Shown: positions 31,942-44,700 of the stretch, in pieces
Position numbering within the stretch: position 1 is the stretch's first letter
Layout of the letters: the number at the start of each line of letters is the position of its first letter
Notes under the pieces: generated by a model
Databases searched by the model: none
What the model saw: only the letters and a program-made list of their open reading frames with translations
Told to the model about the DNA's origin: nothing
Origin: Adiantum capillus-veneris
Taxonomy: Eukaryota; Streptophyta; Polypodiopsida; Polypodiales; Pteridaceae
Direction: 5' to 3'
DNA length: 64,000 nucleotides
Assembly: GCA_014529385.2 (NCBI GenBank)
Contig: CM043956.1
Span: forward strand, 87,781,721 to 87,845,720
Position numbers and translations under genes: made by a program

Positions 31942-33020
31942 CAATTCCACCCACACTGAGCACTCACTCGCTTGCACTTGCACTCGTGATGCATCCGCTC
32001 GCCTCCCAAGCACCTCTCTCTCACTTCCATTCTGCACACCAAATAGAATGGGGGCACACATCGGCACCGACACAAAGAAACAGAAGTAGAGAAGGAGGTA
32101 GGGGGAATGACACTCAAGAAACGGCTATGGAAGCTCGATCATACTCCAAAAAATGCCATACATAGCTCACTTACAATGAATGGTGGACCCACTTGATTGT
32201 CAGGAAAAAGCATTCTCAAACTCGCACTCTTTGGGCTTTGCAAGCACACACCTCTCCACAAAAAATCCCACCACCAAACTCACTCTCACTCTCTTGGCTC
32301 TCTGTAGCCGGCTCCCCACAAAGCCTTAGAAAAAAAGCATTAAAAAATGACTTCTATAGGAATACTCCACTCATTTTTGACATCCAACTCCCTATTGGTC
32401 CATCGGGCATCTTCTTTGGGAAATTTTGGGAGGCGGATCTCAGTTGCTCTCTCTTCAACTGCTCTCTTTGCTTTGAGTGGGGGGGGGGGGGGGGGAGCAC
32501 TAGCTACTTCCACTAGTGCCCCGCCTTGGACCACCTTGGATATTTTCAACCAGTCCCCTCTCTTTTTCTCATCCGGACCTCACTCCCTTCCCCTTTGTAC
32601 TAGCAATATGCCAACTCCATGGCCATGGTCGAGAGACGCTCTCCCTAAATCTCCTTGTGCACCAAAGAAAGTTCTCACTTCACTGCATAAGACTCCAGCC
32701 TCTAGGCCTATGTATTTGCATGTGGGTCCATTGTGGATGCCACGTGCCCGCCCATGGGGGAGGCATCCCTTCAAGGACAAAAAAATTCAAATGATATACA
32801 TAAAAACATATCTTTTTCATCCCAACTTCCTAGTGTTGCCATTCCTTGCTCAATAGTCCGATGCCTGTGCCATAAAATTAAATTAGTCAAAACTTCACAC
32901 CGTCAACTTCAAAATCCACCATCCTCATCCCATTTTGATTTTTTCATGGCCTTGAATGAAGCACCCAAACTTAGAAGATGCCTACTTTCTCTTACCATTG
33001 AACTTCCCCTAACCTCTACC
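31942..33020. other. Unassigned sequence with a poly-G run
   Basis: No credible gene. A 169-codon plus frame at 32347-32856 is low complexity around a run of 17 G (32479-32495) and resembles no family known to me. Confidence 0.25.
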
Positions 33021-33059
33021 TAAGCCAAATAGTGGATAGTCCATACCTCCTCTTTCGCT

Positions 33060-34255
33060 AGGATGGATGTGGGCAATCTGGAGCATATTGACCTTCTTCT
33101 TCACAATTGTAACATTGGCCTAGCTCTACCTCTTCCTACTCTTGGTTGTAACCTATCCATCACACCTAACCGCAACTCCTGCATTTGCTCAAACAAATCC
33201 TAGATTGTATGTACCCAATTCTATGGAACAATTGCCATACCTTAATTCATCGAGTTCTCCTCTTGAACAATAGCATGAGGGCTTTGCGGTTGAGTAGGAA
33301 CCATCATCTCGTAACCCAACACATCCTATTCAATTTTCTTTCTGATTTCCCTAGTTTTGGACCGTGCACTTTCCACTATACCTTTGTAAGTCTCCGGGCT
33401 TTCAAAGTCCACCTTTCTTCACACCTTGGGGTGCAAGCACACCATGAATTTATCTAGCTTGAAGTACTATCCATTAGCCAGATGCATAGCTACTACTAGC
33501 TTTGCCCAACATTCTTCAAAATGATCAAGAAGCACATTGAAATCTTCACTTATATCTTGTTTAAGAGCCTTCAACTTCACATCGATCTTCACTGGAGATG
33601 CATCCTTGCAGAAACTGTGCAAAAACCATGTCTGTAGAGTTGGCCATGCAAGCCTCGGCTCACCTTCCAAAGCTTCAAACCACACTTCAGCTTTATGGTG
33701 CATCACTAATGAAAAAATCTCCATCTTGCCATCCTCATTAGGCATACATAGTGATAGCATGTAGAGCTCAAAATCTACCATCCACTCATTTGGGTTCTCT
33801 TCAACGATAAAAATTGGTCCATAGCTTCATGTAACCATGCTTACCAACACAAACCCTACAACTTTTCCTCGACCGAGGAGTGTACAATTGAGCACCCCTT
33901 CTTGTGAGTTTTACTCCCTTTTAAATAAACCATGATTTCCTAGAAAAGAACTCCTTTGGGTGCCCCTAGGAGACCCCTTCACCTTCCTAGCCCTTGACCT
34001 TATGGTCAAGCAGTAAGGCCCAATTGAAAGCTCGTATCGCAGACTCCAACCCCCATCCTCTACCCTACATTTTTCCTTCATCACAACCTTGAACGAGGTG
34101 CCTAATATTGGCAAAAAATCATATGCACCTATTTCCTCGATAAATGCTCCCAACTTCCACTGGCTTCTCCTTGTGCACACAATCATGATTGACAAGTCAT
34201 CACTTCCTATCAATTCCACATCCTGCAAACTACCCCCAAGAACCTTGGCCAGCAT
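33060..34255 (-). pseudogene. Gypsy-H gag remnant
   Basis: On the minus strand: NEWMVDFELYMLSLCMPNED, EVWFEALEGEPRLAWPTLQT, SEDFNVLLDHFEECWAKL, FMVCLHPKV, and a knuckle CYNCEEEGQYAPDC (33075-33125) whose His is Gln. This is a Ty3/gypsy gag close in style to gypsy-C. Stops and frameshifts break it. Upstream (33911-34255) a further frame with KLGAFIEEIGAYDFLPILGT may be the N-terminal part. No pol follows to the left. Confidence 0.75.
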
Positions 34256-35366
34256 AAAAAGACTCCTAATAACACACCTATTGAGGAGGTCTCACAGGCA
34301 TAGACTTAGCCCCCGACAAACCTTTAATTGCTTGTATCGTGGGCATTTGAGCCCCAATTGCCGATCCAAAAAGACCATCACACTCCATAAATCAAGCATT
34401 TCAAAATCATGCACTCACCTGCTTTCTAACATCCATCTCTACGGGGATCTGTATAGCACTCCACATTCAAATTGCAATAAATTTCACTTTGTAGCTCCAA
34501 TTGAGGAGCCATTTCCACCAGCTTGGAAAGCACTTAGAGGATCGCATCTTGCCACACAATTTTAACACTTGATTTCCCTTGAGAAACCAAACTATTTAGC
34601 TCTTTATAGGCCCTATTGGCTTAGAAAAACACCATAGACATGCAAACGGGAAACCAACCGTTTGCTTAGGACCTTCACTCCTTCTCTAGCACCCTGGCAT
34701 GCACACATAGCACTACCCATGCTCACTTCTAGCTTGGACCCACATTGGTTGTAGTAGTGACTTGTAGTGCATCTTGAATTGAGTTCAAAAGGTAAGCTAA
34801 AATTTTCTATGGACTTCAATATGATTGCTTGTCATTTGCAATTTCCCCTAGCCAAACCATGAGGAAACAACCCCAATTTGTTTCCCTCCTGATAAGAATA
34901 TCCAACTAGCCTTGCTCAATTTCAGTAATCTATGCCAAGATCTCCTTGTTGATAGCTTTTCCGATTGGCATTCCTTGACCCCTTTTGGTGGAGATCCGTC
35001 TTGACCAACATTGCTCATATCTGCCTTTGACTCTCTTGGTGACCTGGTCCAACCATTGCATGCTGCCCCAAGGGCCGTCCTCAGGTTTGGAGGGGCGAGG
35101 GGGGGGGCACCGTGTATAAATTACATATATCTGTAAAAACAATTCCCAATTCCATTTTATGATACCTTTCTATATGTGAGAATGTAAGCAAAAATGAAAT
35201 TTAATAACCCCTTCTATTTCACCCACATTAAAGCCACTTAATTATCAAGTAACCGCCCCGAGGGGCTGTCCCCACCCTCTCATGACCTGGAAGGTTGGTT
35301 TAGCGCAACCCTCTAGTGGAAAACACTTGAAGTAAGCCATGGTGAGATGTAGCAGTGACGCACTGA

Positions 35367-35372
35367 GGGGGG

Positions 35373-35462
<90 letters not shown>
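35367..35462. repeat. Poly-G plus (GA)n microsatellite
   Basis: Nine G followed by more than 40 GA units. ORFs across it are artefacts of the repeat. Confidence 0.95.
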
Positions 35463-35464
<2 letters not shown>

Positions 35465-35849
35465 CTCACTTGCTCATTTCCCTTCCCTACAAAAACAAAC
35501 CTTCTTCAATATGCGCAACCGCTCCCACAACAAACCTTTGTGTTGGTTGACTCCACTCCCTTGTGTGTAAGCAGTTGTTCTAATGGAATCCTCTATTTTT
35601 AGGGAGTCTTCCATGGTTGTGGGTTGTGGGACCAAGAGAGAGATCACTAAAGAGAGAGTCCATGCAAAGCCATGACCGTGAATGCTTTCCCCCTTTCTCC
35701 ATCTCCTTTCTTCCCTAAGCACTTATTCCAATATAAGAGACAAGGGACTAGCACATGCACATCTTCACCCAACCATGTCAAATATTGGCCCTTGTCTTGC
35801 TAGATATGGCCCCATGAACTGCATGTGAATGATGACCCTCGGCCTAATG

Positions 35850-35853
<4 letters not shown>

Positions 35854-35898
<45 letters not shown>
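35854..35898. repeat. (CT)n microsatellite
   Basis: About 22 CT units directly after a segment that matches the 58.2-58.3 kb LTR-like repeat. Confidence 0.95.
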
Positions 35899-35902
<4 letters not shown>

Positions 35903-36181
35903 ACAAAACCTACCTAGACAAATGAAGGTAGATCAGTTATTCTTTAGTTTTCACAAGCCTTTACTAGCTTCTTTGCACTTGGACTGTCAGTAAAAAGACA
36001 AGCAAGCATCATATGATGTGCAAGTCATAGCTCCTACATGACACACTCAAACCCAATGGAGTTCCATCAGAGTCTCTATTGCTTGACAAAAAATGGCCTC
36101 GGCACACGTGCACAATAGTTGGCATTTTGGACATCTTGTGTGGACACTCTCTTCCTACACATTGTTGAGTTCTGCTTGAGA

Positions 36182-38200
36182 ATTTGAGCATTTATGTGCC
36201 ATGAATGTAGTGGTGTTGGTAGTAGTAAATTGCACAATTTCTTCATTTTGCTTTGGGTTGTCCAATCGGACTTGTCACATTAGACTGATGGACAAACTTA
36301 ATAAGAACCCTCAAGACCTATGGAGTGATTTTGCATTAGCTAAGTCGTACCCTTGAAATTACCACTCTTATAGACATAATCGGTGCTATGAACTAAGCAC
36401 CAAGTCTTCAAGCTGGAATCTAATTAAAAACCTCTCCATGTCAACTAAAACTTGAAAAAATCATACAATCATATCTCCCCATGAAAAGAAGAGAAAGATT
36501 CCCAATACCAAAAACAAGTTAGCCATACTAGATTTTCTTTGGTTCTTTTTTTCACAAGTGACTACCTGCCTTGAGGCTCTCTTAGCTGATTCATGTCATC
36601 CCATGAATTAGTTTCTTGATAGCAAGGCTATTCCCACTTGCTACCCACAAAAAGCATCATCTATAGCGGGTGTACCTTGTGCATAGAGACAATTATATAA
36701 AGTGCCTACCTGTATAGTCATATACAATGACTTGAAGCAAATATATTAACCTTAACTGTTACTGAGTAACCCATGCAACAATATCAATGGGAGAAGGTTT
36801 GAGAAAAATCATTGGAAAAAAATAAGTTCTTACCTTGTCTTAAAAATCGTGTGAGTCTAGTGCATGTAGACATCATAGTGAGAGGAATCCACCATGACTA
36901 TGAGGCGGATAAGTATGTCCTTGATAGACTAGTTGGTGTTATAGCATAAGCATAAACAATGATGGGGTGGAATAACTGCCACATTACTGGCATTCCATGC
37001 ATGCAATTTAGGAAAATAAAGTAATAAGACCTTTGCTACAGTTTGAGCCAATACCATACATGCCTTGCACAGTCTGTTTTGGCATGGATATATCACAAAT
37101 ATCCTATGTTGCCAAATGTAAAGTGTGTGCTTGTATCCTCTTATTGCCAATGCCCCAAACCTGTCTCCATTGCTCTTCATCCCACATCAATGAACAGTAC
37201 CTCACCATGGGGTATAAGCCTTGCTTCTCATCTGGCATGCAAATTTGGCGATCTTGTCCAATTAATAATTTGAAAACACAAAACACCAGAAGAACTTGAA
37301 ATTTGCTAACCTTGTTGCCTATCAGTGAAAAGGTGCTTCAAATGTCAAAAGCAAATGCTTGTTGCAAAGTGAATGTCGTTCTAATTTTACCATCTTTGTT
37401 TGGACTTCAAGAAAAAGAGAGATGTCTTATGAAACATGTATGTCCCCTTGGCTTGGTCATACCAACCTCCACTGAAAAAGCATTCAAACATGTTGCAAAG
37501 TCCCACCGAGGTCATATGTTGATAGCATATTCAAACATGTATGTCCCCTTGGCTTGGTCATAGCAACCTCCACTGAAAAAGCATTCAGACATGTTGTAAA
37601 ATCTCACCAAGGTCGTATGTTGATAGCATATTCCAAACTTTCGAAGCTTATATGCACTATGCCTAAAAGTGAAACCTTGTTTCGCATAAGTACATCAAAA
37701 ATATAAGACATGATGGAGCCTTTTCTGATAGCTAACAGATGCTCCTGTTAACAAATACATGCCAAAAAAAGGAAAAAGAAAATCGACCTTGTCAAGATAT
37801 TATAGAGAGTCGATCTTGTTGAATTCTACATATTATTGATAATCATAAATGTATCATATATTACCCAATATTGAAATGAGATAGCTCAAGAAACTTAGCT
37901 ATCCAATTTCCTCTGACTACAAAACTGCTATTAAATCTTGTCATGCTAGCTTCAGATAAAATTTTGCAAGATTTAATAAGTGTAAACCTGTAAATTGTAA
38001 ATTTAAGTTTCTTACTTGCTTGCTTGAATCACCACACCTGGCACTAGAGTTAGTATCACACCTTGGTGTGGTTTGCTTATGCAAGATGCCACAAATGTAT
38101 GAAGCCTTGCTTCACCGTGTACAAGTGCATCCTCATCGACCTAATAAGATTCAAACCCTGCTCATGGTGGGTATATATCATGGCCATTTTTTACTACGTC
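36182..38200. other. Unassigned AT-rich sequence
   Basis: No recognisable gene or element end. It contains a 101-bp tandem duplication: the segment from 37432 recurs at 37533 and is recognisable to about 37631. Confidence 0.3.
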
Positions 38201-38400
38201 TAGCTCAAAAAATATTGCCTAGAAGCCATGCCCTAGCAAAATTTTAATCCAAAACTCCAAAATTGAGAGAAAGGTTCCTGATGGCTTCTTGAATTTTAAC
38301 AAATGGTCAAAAATACCGAGCATTGTTGCCCTCTTTGTCAAGCATAAACATGATAGAGAGAGCTATGTCTCAACAACAAAAAGCCGACCATGATGTACAC
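38200..38400 (-). repeat. Inverted copy of the 41.98-42.10 kb segment
   Basis: The stretch around 38285-38370 is the reverse complement of about 41990-42085 (shared core includes 'acaatgctcggta' read on the plus strand of the right copy). It marks an opposite-orientation fragment of the same repeat family. Confidence 0.6.
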
Positions 38401-38689
38401 CTTTTCATTCATGATGAAGAGCTAGCAATACGCCTTGCCTTTGCATCCAAATTTAACTTTTGGAAATCTATTCGTACAACCCTACAAAATAAATTCATCT
38501 ACAAAGGAAAAAACCCACATGAATTATGAAATGGCAAACGTGGTCACTATGTGGTTATTGGTGTGCTTAACAAAATACCTTGCATGTCATTGTAGTCTTA
38601 ACACCCTTGCTAGAGGAATCTCACATATGCAACCATGGCCCCCTACCGTAGCCTCCGCCTGATGTATGTATGCATTATACCTTCGTGGT

Positions 38690-39440
38690 GGCTTGTAGTG
38701 CATCTCGAATTGAGCTCAAAGACAAGCTTAATTTTTCTATTGGCTTCAATCGCTTGCTTGTCATACACAATTTCCCCTACCGAAACCATGAGGAAACGAC
38801 CCCAATTTTTTTCCCTCTCGTGACAACAATCTCTAACTAGCCTTGCTCAATTTCAGCAACTCCTACCAAGATCTCCATGCTAGCTTTGTCGATCGGTAGT
38901 CCTTGCCCGCTTTTGGTGGAGATTCGTCTTATCAACCATTGCTTATATTTGCCTTCAGTACCTTGCTGACCTGGTCTCCACTTTTGTGCAGCCATTGCAT
39001 GTGGCCCTGGGGGGCTTCACCACCCTCTCATGGCCTTCAAGGTTGCTTTAGTGTGACACTCTGGTGGGAACGGCCCTTGGCCAATTTGAAGGACCACTTA
39101 GGGCCTCATATGTGAAAACACTTGAGGCAAGGACTATTTGACAGGGGCACTTCAAATGGGATCAACGGTGGGGGTCATTAGAGAGAGAGAGAGAGATGCG
39201 AAATTTCCGGAGAGAAGTTAAGGCACGCCACCCCAGGCTAAGTAAGTGAAGCTATGGCGGTTGTAACTTAAGCTAAAGCGGTTGTAGCTGCAGATGCCTC
39301 TGATGCTATATAAACGTATCCCACCGACGCTGAGAGACTCACAGTCCGAGCACCCTCGTCTCTTAGAACTGCACATGGAAGCAGCACACCGTCCTCTGCT
39401 CTCTCCTTTCACACACACAGACTTGGGCAGTCTGTAGACT

Positions 39441-39472
<32 letters not shown>

Positions 39473-39551
39473 CACGGATACGTGCACAAGATTTGGCATT
39501 TTGGACACCTGTGTGGACACTCTCGTCCTACGCATTGTCGTGCTCTACTTG
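38690..39551 (-). repeat. Gypsy-H-associated repeat, copy 2
   Basis: Homologous to 34759-36181, without the long GA/CT tracts. The minus-strand peptide WLIRRISTKSGQGLPIDKAS is better preserved here. The identity is inferred from copy 1. Confidence 0.55.
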
Positions 39552-39629
39552 AGCTGAATGCAGGTTTTGCGACGTCGTTAACCAATCAGCTGGGCGAAGG
39601 CGGCTGTGGGCGAGGGATGGAAGATAGAG

Positions 39630-40069
39630 CCCGAAGCGAACATCAACAATGGTGTGCAGGTGATCAGATATATCACTTCTTTATCTCGTGAACAAAGGAG
39701 TGCTACTTTACTCCAGTGGTCATAAAGCAAAAAAGAAGCTTGCCATTGAAGAGAGTAATACAAATTCAAGAACGAATGAATGGCCACTTTTAGGCCAGCT
39801 TGTTTGTGAAAGAGGAGAAAGTGTTGTATAGATGGGTTGCAAAACTGTAACACACAAGGATTTTAGACTCAATTTTCAACAAGACAGATGGTAGCATACT
39901 CCTTTGGATTCCAGGCGTGTAATTCCATGGTTTGCGGTGGAAGCTAAATATTGCGTGATTGCTTCTTTTTTGCTTTGATAACCGTTGGAGTGGAGTAGCA
40001 CTCTGTTCACGAGATAAGGAAGAGATATATTTTGACCGCCACACATCCATTGTTGATATTAGCTTCGGG
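39630..40069. repeat. Long inverted repeat (about 110-bp arms, 221-bp spacer)
   Basis: The left arm 39630-39739 and right arm 39961-40069 are imperfect reverse complements, with matching cores 'tatctcgtgaaca' and 'aaagcaaaaaagaagc'. A transcript would fold into a long hairpin. No transposon ends or target duplication are evident at the arm edges. Confidence 0.8.
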
Positions 40070-40600
40070 TTCTATATATTTTGAAGGGTTGTGAGATCAG
40101 CAAGAAGTGACGGTCTGTCAATCGGAATCGTGTGCACAAAGATAAGCCCAGTGGAAGTTGGGAACATTTGTCGGGGAAATAGGTACATATGATTTTCTGC
40201 CAGAGTAAGGCACGCCATTTGAGGTTGCAGTGAAGCCGAAATGTAGGGCAACTGATGGGGGTTGAAGACCGGTAGGATAGAGGAGCCAGTTTAGACACTC
40301 AAGAAAAAAAGTGTAATTTTGGGTGGGATTTTCTAAATTTGGTCAGATTTGAATTTTGAAATTTGCATGAGATTCCTCATGCAAAGGCGGATTAGGTAAT
40401 ACCAAGATTGATATTTTTTTGATTTAATTTGGGCAGTCAATTTGAGAAACTTTAAATTTTGAGGTCTTTTAGGGGTTAGAAACACCCAAGGCCCAGTAAT
40501 GGTACAGTTTTCAGCAAATCACAAGTTGACACATAAGCAAGATTCCTAGCATATTCCAAATTTTTGTCTCTAAATTGGGGCGTGCATAATTTTTAAAAGG

Positions 40601-42100
40601 CACATGTGTTACAACTGGCTCCTTTACCCTATACATCATACAAGCTTTCAACCAGGCCTTACTGCTCGACCATCGAATCAAGGGGCACGAAGGTAAATGG
40701 TTTCCAAGGGGTACCCAAACAAGGTTTTTTCCAAGCAATCATGGTTTTTTATTAAAGGGAGGAAAACCTAGAAGGGGTGCTCAATTGTAGTGTTAACATG
40801 TGGCATGGTGATAGTCCCACATGCACTGAGGCATCCCAGCATGCAATGGTACTTATAAAGCATCGAAGTCCCCTCATGGAGCATCAAAGGGCGTGCGGGG
40901 GAAGCTCTCATAGCCTCCTCCCTCACCGTTCTCATGGGCGCGTTGTGTAGGCGATGACTGGTGGCTCTGATGGTGGTTGTGGGCGTCCATAGTAATACGG
41001 CGGCTTTGGGCCGGTGGAAATTCTCAAGTGCCTGGATGGGGCTCAATCTCATGGGAGGCCGCAGGGGCCCCTTTTCTGTATTGAAGCCAAAGGGAGCACT
41101 ATCGCTAGTGCCCCCCCGTTTGTGAGAGCAACAGGGAGGTTCGACCAAAGGACACCACCCTCTTCAAAAATTGCTAAGTCAATCAGCCAAGTAGGCCAAT
41201 GGAACAAAGTTGCCAACAATGGGCTAGCACATGTATAAAAAGAAGTTTTTTTATCATAGGGGTGGTCTTTTTTTTGTGTTTTTTGGATAGTTTTTGGCAT
41301 GTGGAGCCATAAGGAGATGTTTTTTGGATCTAGCCATAGTTTTTGGCACTAAAGGTGTTGTACAGGTTTTTTTGAAGCAATATCAAGCACCCATTTCCTT
41401 TCTTGGTGTCGATTCTCCCCTTTGCCCCTTCTCTCCTGCCCCTGGTGCGTTCTGTGGCGTCTCAACATTGTGGAGGTGTGTGCCCTACCTGAAGTCGCAG
41501 TGTTTGTGTGAGGAGAGTGAGATAGATCAATTGTGTGTGTTGAGAGGGATGAGACAAGCCGCAATGGCTCGATGATTTTTTCACGAGTATGTGTGGTGGA
41601 GAGTGTGTAAGCAAGGGTTTGCTACAGAAGTGTGTCGTTTAAATGTGCTTTTGAGAGGACAAGGTTGATGTGAATGTGTTAAGCTACAGAGAGGTAGTCT
41701 ATTTGTGTTTTGGGTGTGTTCCCCATTCCCTGCTCCATCGCCACAAAGGTATAAGGCATACAGACATCACGCAGAGGAAATTTTGTTGAGCACACCATTA
41801 GCATATGGTCATCACGTTTTCCATTTCATAATCTATGTGGGTTTCTTACTTTGTATATGAATTTATTTTGTAGGATTCGATGGATAGATGTCCGAAAGTT
41901 AAATTTGGAAGCAAAGGCAAGGCCTATTGTCAGCTTTTATCATGGGTGCAAAGGTGTTCAACATGGTCGGCTCTTTGCTAGTGAGGCTTAGCTCTCTTTA
42001 TCATGCTTATGTTTGACAAAAAGAGGGAAACAATGCTCGGTATGGAAAACAATTTGTTAAAATTCAAGAGTCTAGGTAATTGCTAGCCCTTTTCCACCTC
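40601..42100 (+). repeat. Dispersed repeat family R, copy 1
   Basis: Positions about 40760-41760 match 55030-56950 at diverged identity, with shared blocks such as 'agtcccacatgca', 'gatctagccat' and 'ttttgggtgtg...ccccattcc'. Its left part (40601-40800) is the reverse complement of 33860-34080 next to the gypsy-H gag. It is likely untranslated sequence of a gypsy family. No intact protein. Confidence 0.5.
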
Positions 42101-43758
42101 CTAGTAAGCAAACGATTTGGTTTAGCTTTGGTTTTGCATATGCTTTGCTTGCATTTTCCCATTGGTTGCATATGCATGAATGCTTTTCTCCATTACTCTC
42201 TTCAAATACATGACAAGGTCATGTAAGAGCAAAGAATTTTGGGATTGTGGTGTACTATAAGATACATTTATGCACCCTATAGCTATAGACATACATGGTA
42301 GGGCTTTGTTTGGGACATTTTCATAGCCACAAGGTGTGCAACATTCTAGGAGATCATGGAGTTTGTTTTAGCCAATGTCGAGTAAGATTTATGAGGCCCC
42401 CCTTAGTGGTGTCGCTAAGTGCTTACAATTACCTCCACATACAAGCACATCTTGTACTTGATGGGTGTCACAATTTTAGACATCATTACACGAGACATAG
42501 TTCATATGTGGAGAATATGAGTATTTGGGACTGACACTTGCACCTCTTATTCCAAATATGTGTCATGATAGAGTCTTTGGGTGCTGGTCACATCTATGTA
42601 ATAGAGCATTTTGAGCTCGTCATATTAAGAACAACTCTAGTGGCCAAAAATTACAGAATACCTAGTAAGACTTATGAAGGTTAAAAATACTATTGAACAA
42701 CATTCACAAATGGTTTTTTATGCATATAGAAAGAATATGTATTGTAAATGAAAATGTTTCATTGTTTACCTAGATGTGATTTAGGTTTCACATTCTTTTA
42801 TGTTGAAACATTTCAGCAAGGCTTTCAAGCGGTTGTGCGCCAAAATGAGTATGTGCTAGGAAGTGGACAAAACAGGGCTATAGGGGCTTAGAGGTGCATG
42901 CCAAAGTGGTAAAATAGATGTGAAAGTTAAGGGAAAGTAGAAAATTGTAGGTGTGTATGCATGATGTGGTTATTTGGGCCGAGGTGCTCTGTCGAGGTGC
43001 CTATCAACGGTGGTTGATTAGAGGTTTCAAAGTGTTGAAGGTGAAGTGAAAAGTGGGTGCTCTCCAAGCTGGTCAAAATGGATTTTCAATTGGAGGTACA
43101 GGGTGAAAGATATGGTGGTTTGAAGAAAAAGGTGGTTTGTAGATCCCAATTGGGGTCGACGAGTGCGGCAAGGCCTTGAAGTGTATATGGTGGTGCTATG
43201 ATGTGAGTTCTTGATCCTCCCCACCAAGGTGGACGAGTGCGGTAGGGCCTTGATGTCCATGTGGTGGTGTTGTGATTGAAGTTCTTGATTTGTAGTGCAT
43301 GTAAGTCTTTTTGGGTCAACAATTCGAGTCTGAACAACCAGGTTATGGACCTATGAAGTTTTGAAGGGGCCAATTCTTGTGTATTTGACCACCTTGGTAG
43401 GCATGCCATCAAGAGTCTTTTCAAACTAGCCAAGTTGCGTGAGGGTAGTATACAACATGTGGAATAGGTAGGAAGTGACGGCTTGTCGATAAGGATCTTA
43501 GATTCTCAAGCGACAAGATATTGCAGGTTGAAGCTAGGAGCAATTGCTAGGGGGATAGCAGCAACTAATTTTTTCCGAAGTTGGGGCCCATTGTTTGAGG
43601 TCATGGAAGGGAAAAATGTGGAGCAAGTGGGAGGAATTAAGGTTTGGGATGCAAGCTTTTAGCAAGGATTTATAGCATGTTCACAGGGTTCAAGAGTTGG
43701 AAATTAAGAGCTCACCAAGACGCATTAGAAGGAACATGTTTTTTAGTGAGGGTGGGAC

Positions 43759-43789
<31 letters not shown>

Positions 43790-43835
43790 CAACCCATGTA
43801 GTGCAATATCACCCAAAACTTCCACCAGGTAGGGG
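42101..43835. other. Unassigned sequence with 74-bp tandem duplication and poly-G
   Basis: No gene recognised. The block starting gacgagtgcgg at 43158 is repeated at 43232 (74-bp period). A run of 29 G occupies 43759-43787, just before the copia-G LTR. Confidence 0.3.
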
Positions 43836-43907
43836 TGTAAGGTGAAGTGGATATGGAGGATGATTCTTTGAAGATACATGTTAGCTTGAGCATGCAAAGA
43901 AGTTCAC

Positions 43908-43995
<88 letters not shown>

Positions 43996-44115
43996 ATAGT
44001 TTCTTTGAATCTTCTTACATAAAATTAGAACTAGTCCAGCCATGCAAACTCCACAATGAGGAGTGGCCCTCATCAGCTCATTGATAGTAGGGTATGCCCA
44101 CACGGGTACCCAACA
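43836..44115 (-). repeat. Copia-G 3' LTR (left)
   Basis: About 280 bp, TGTAAGGTG...CCCAACA on the plus strand. It contains a (GA)n microsatellite (43911-43992) much longer than the short GA stretch of the other LTR. The block 'catgcaaactccac' to 'ctcatcag' matches the right LTR closely. Confidence 0.75.
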
Positions 44116-44129
44116 TTCCCCCCCTCAAG
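44116..44129 (-). promoter_or_regulatory. Copia-G polypurine tract
   Basis: Minus strand CTTGAGGGGGGGAA runs into TGTTGGGTACCC, the LTR start. Same layout as other plant copia elements. Confidence 0.75.
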
Positions 44130-44275
44130 CCCAAATTAGACTCACCACTCTCATGCCATAGAATTTTAGGTTTAGTCTTAACCATGAGTTGTAGGTTTAT
44201 TGATAAACCGTGAAGTTTAGTTTCTCTCACGACCAAGGGTTTGAGGTATACCCATAACTTGGTGCTACCACAGCG

Positions 44276-44276
<1 letters not shown>

Positions 44277-44308
<32 letters not shown>
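44277..44308. repeat. Poly-C run of 32
   Basis: A homopolymer in the 3' untranslated part of copia-G; on the minus strand a G-run able to form quadruplex structures. Length may be affected by sequencing. Confidence 0.9.
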
Positions 44309-44309
<1 letters not shown>

Positions 44310-44700
44310 AACACATAGGGTGAGGTCAAAGTAGGTACCATCATAAGAAGTCATTGGTTTACTTCCAAACCTTGGGTTTAGGTTTACCCAATAACCTCAT
44401 AAGAAGTGGTTTACAAATCCTTGATAATGGACTGAGAATAAACCATGCTAGAGTTCAATAGACCACCTGAAAATAATGAGTAGAAGCCTCCTCCCTTGAT
44501 ACGGGTGTGTGTGTACTTCTCTCCGACAACCACCATAATGAAAACAACATGAACTCAAACCAAACAGACAATTTGGGAAGTCATACCACTTTTATGTGGT
44601 AGTGTCTATAACCCATGGAATTTTGTTGACTATGAACAACATAAAGAGACTAGAAGGCTAAATGAAATCACTGTCAATTGAAAGTATTTGTGCTTTTGTA

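Larger units (their letters stand above)
34759..36181 (-). repeat. Gypsy-H-associated repeat, copy 1
   Basis: Matches 38690-39551 in the same orientation. On the minus strand both copies can encode a related peptide with the core RRISTK-x-GQG-x-PI. This copy is longer because of two long GA/CT tracts and about 600 bp of extra sequence. It lies upstream of the gypsy-H gag on the minus strand, so it could be the leader or LTR of that family. Confidence 0.55.

Noticed and set aside
32347-32856. 169-codon plus-strand frame with a Gly run
   Set aside because: Low complexity around a poly-G tract, no homology to any family I know, no splice or promoter context.
35245-35602. Open frames of 74-87 codons across the GA/CT microsatellite
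   Set aside because: Translation is pure Ser-Leu or Arg-Glu dipeptide from the repeat; no sequence outside it suggests a gene.
39218-39535. 105-codon minus-strand frame
   Set aside because: Runs through CA/CT dinucleotide tracts and a repeat copy; no domain evident.
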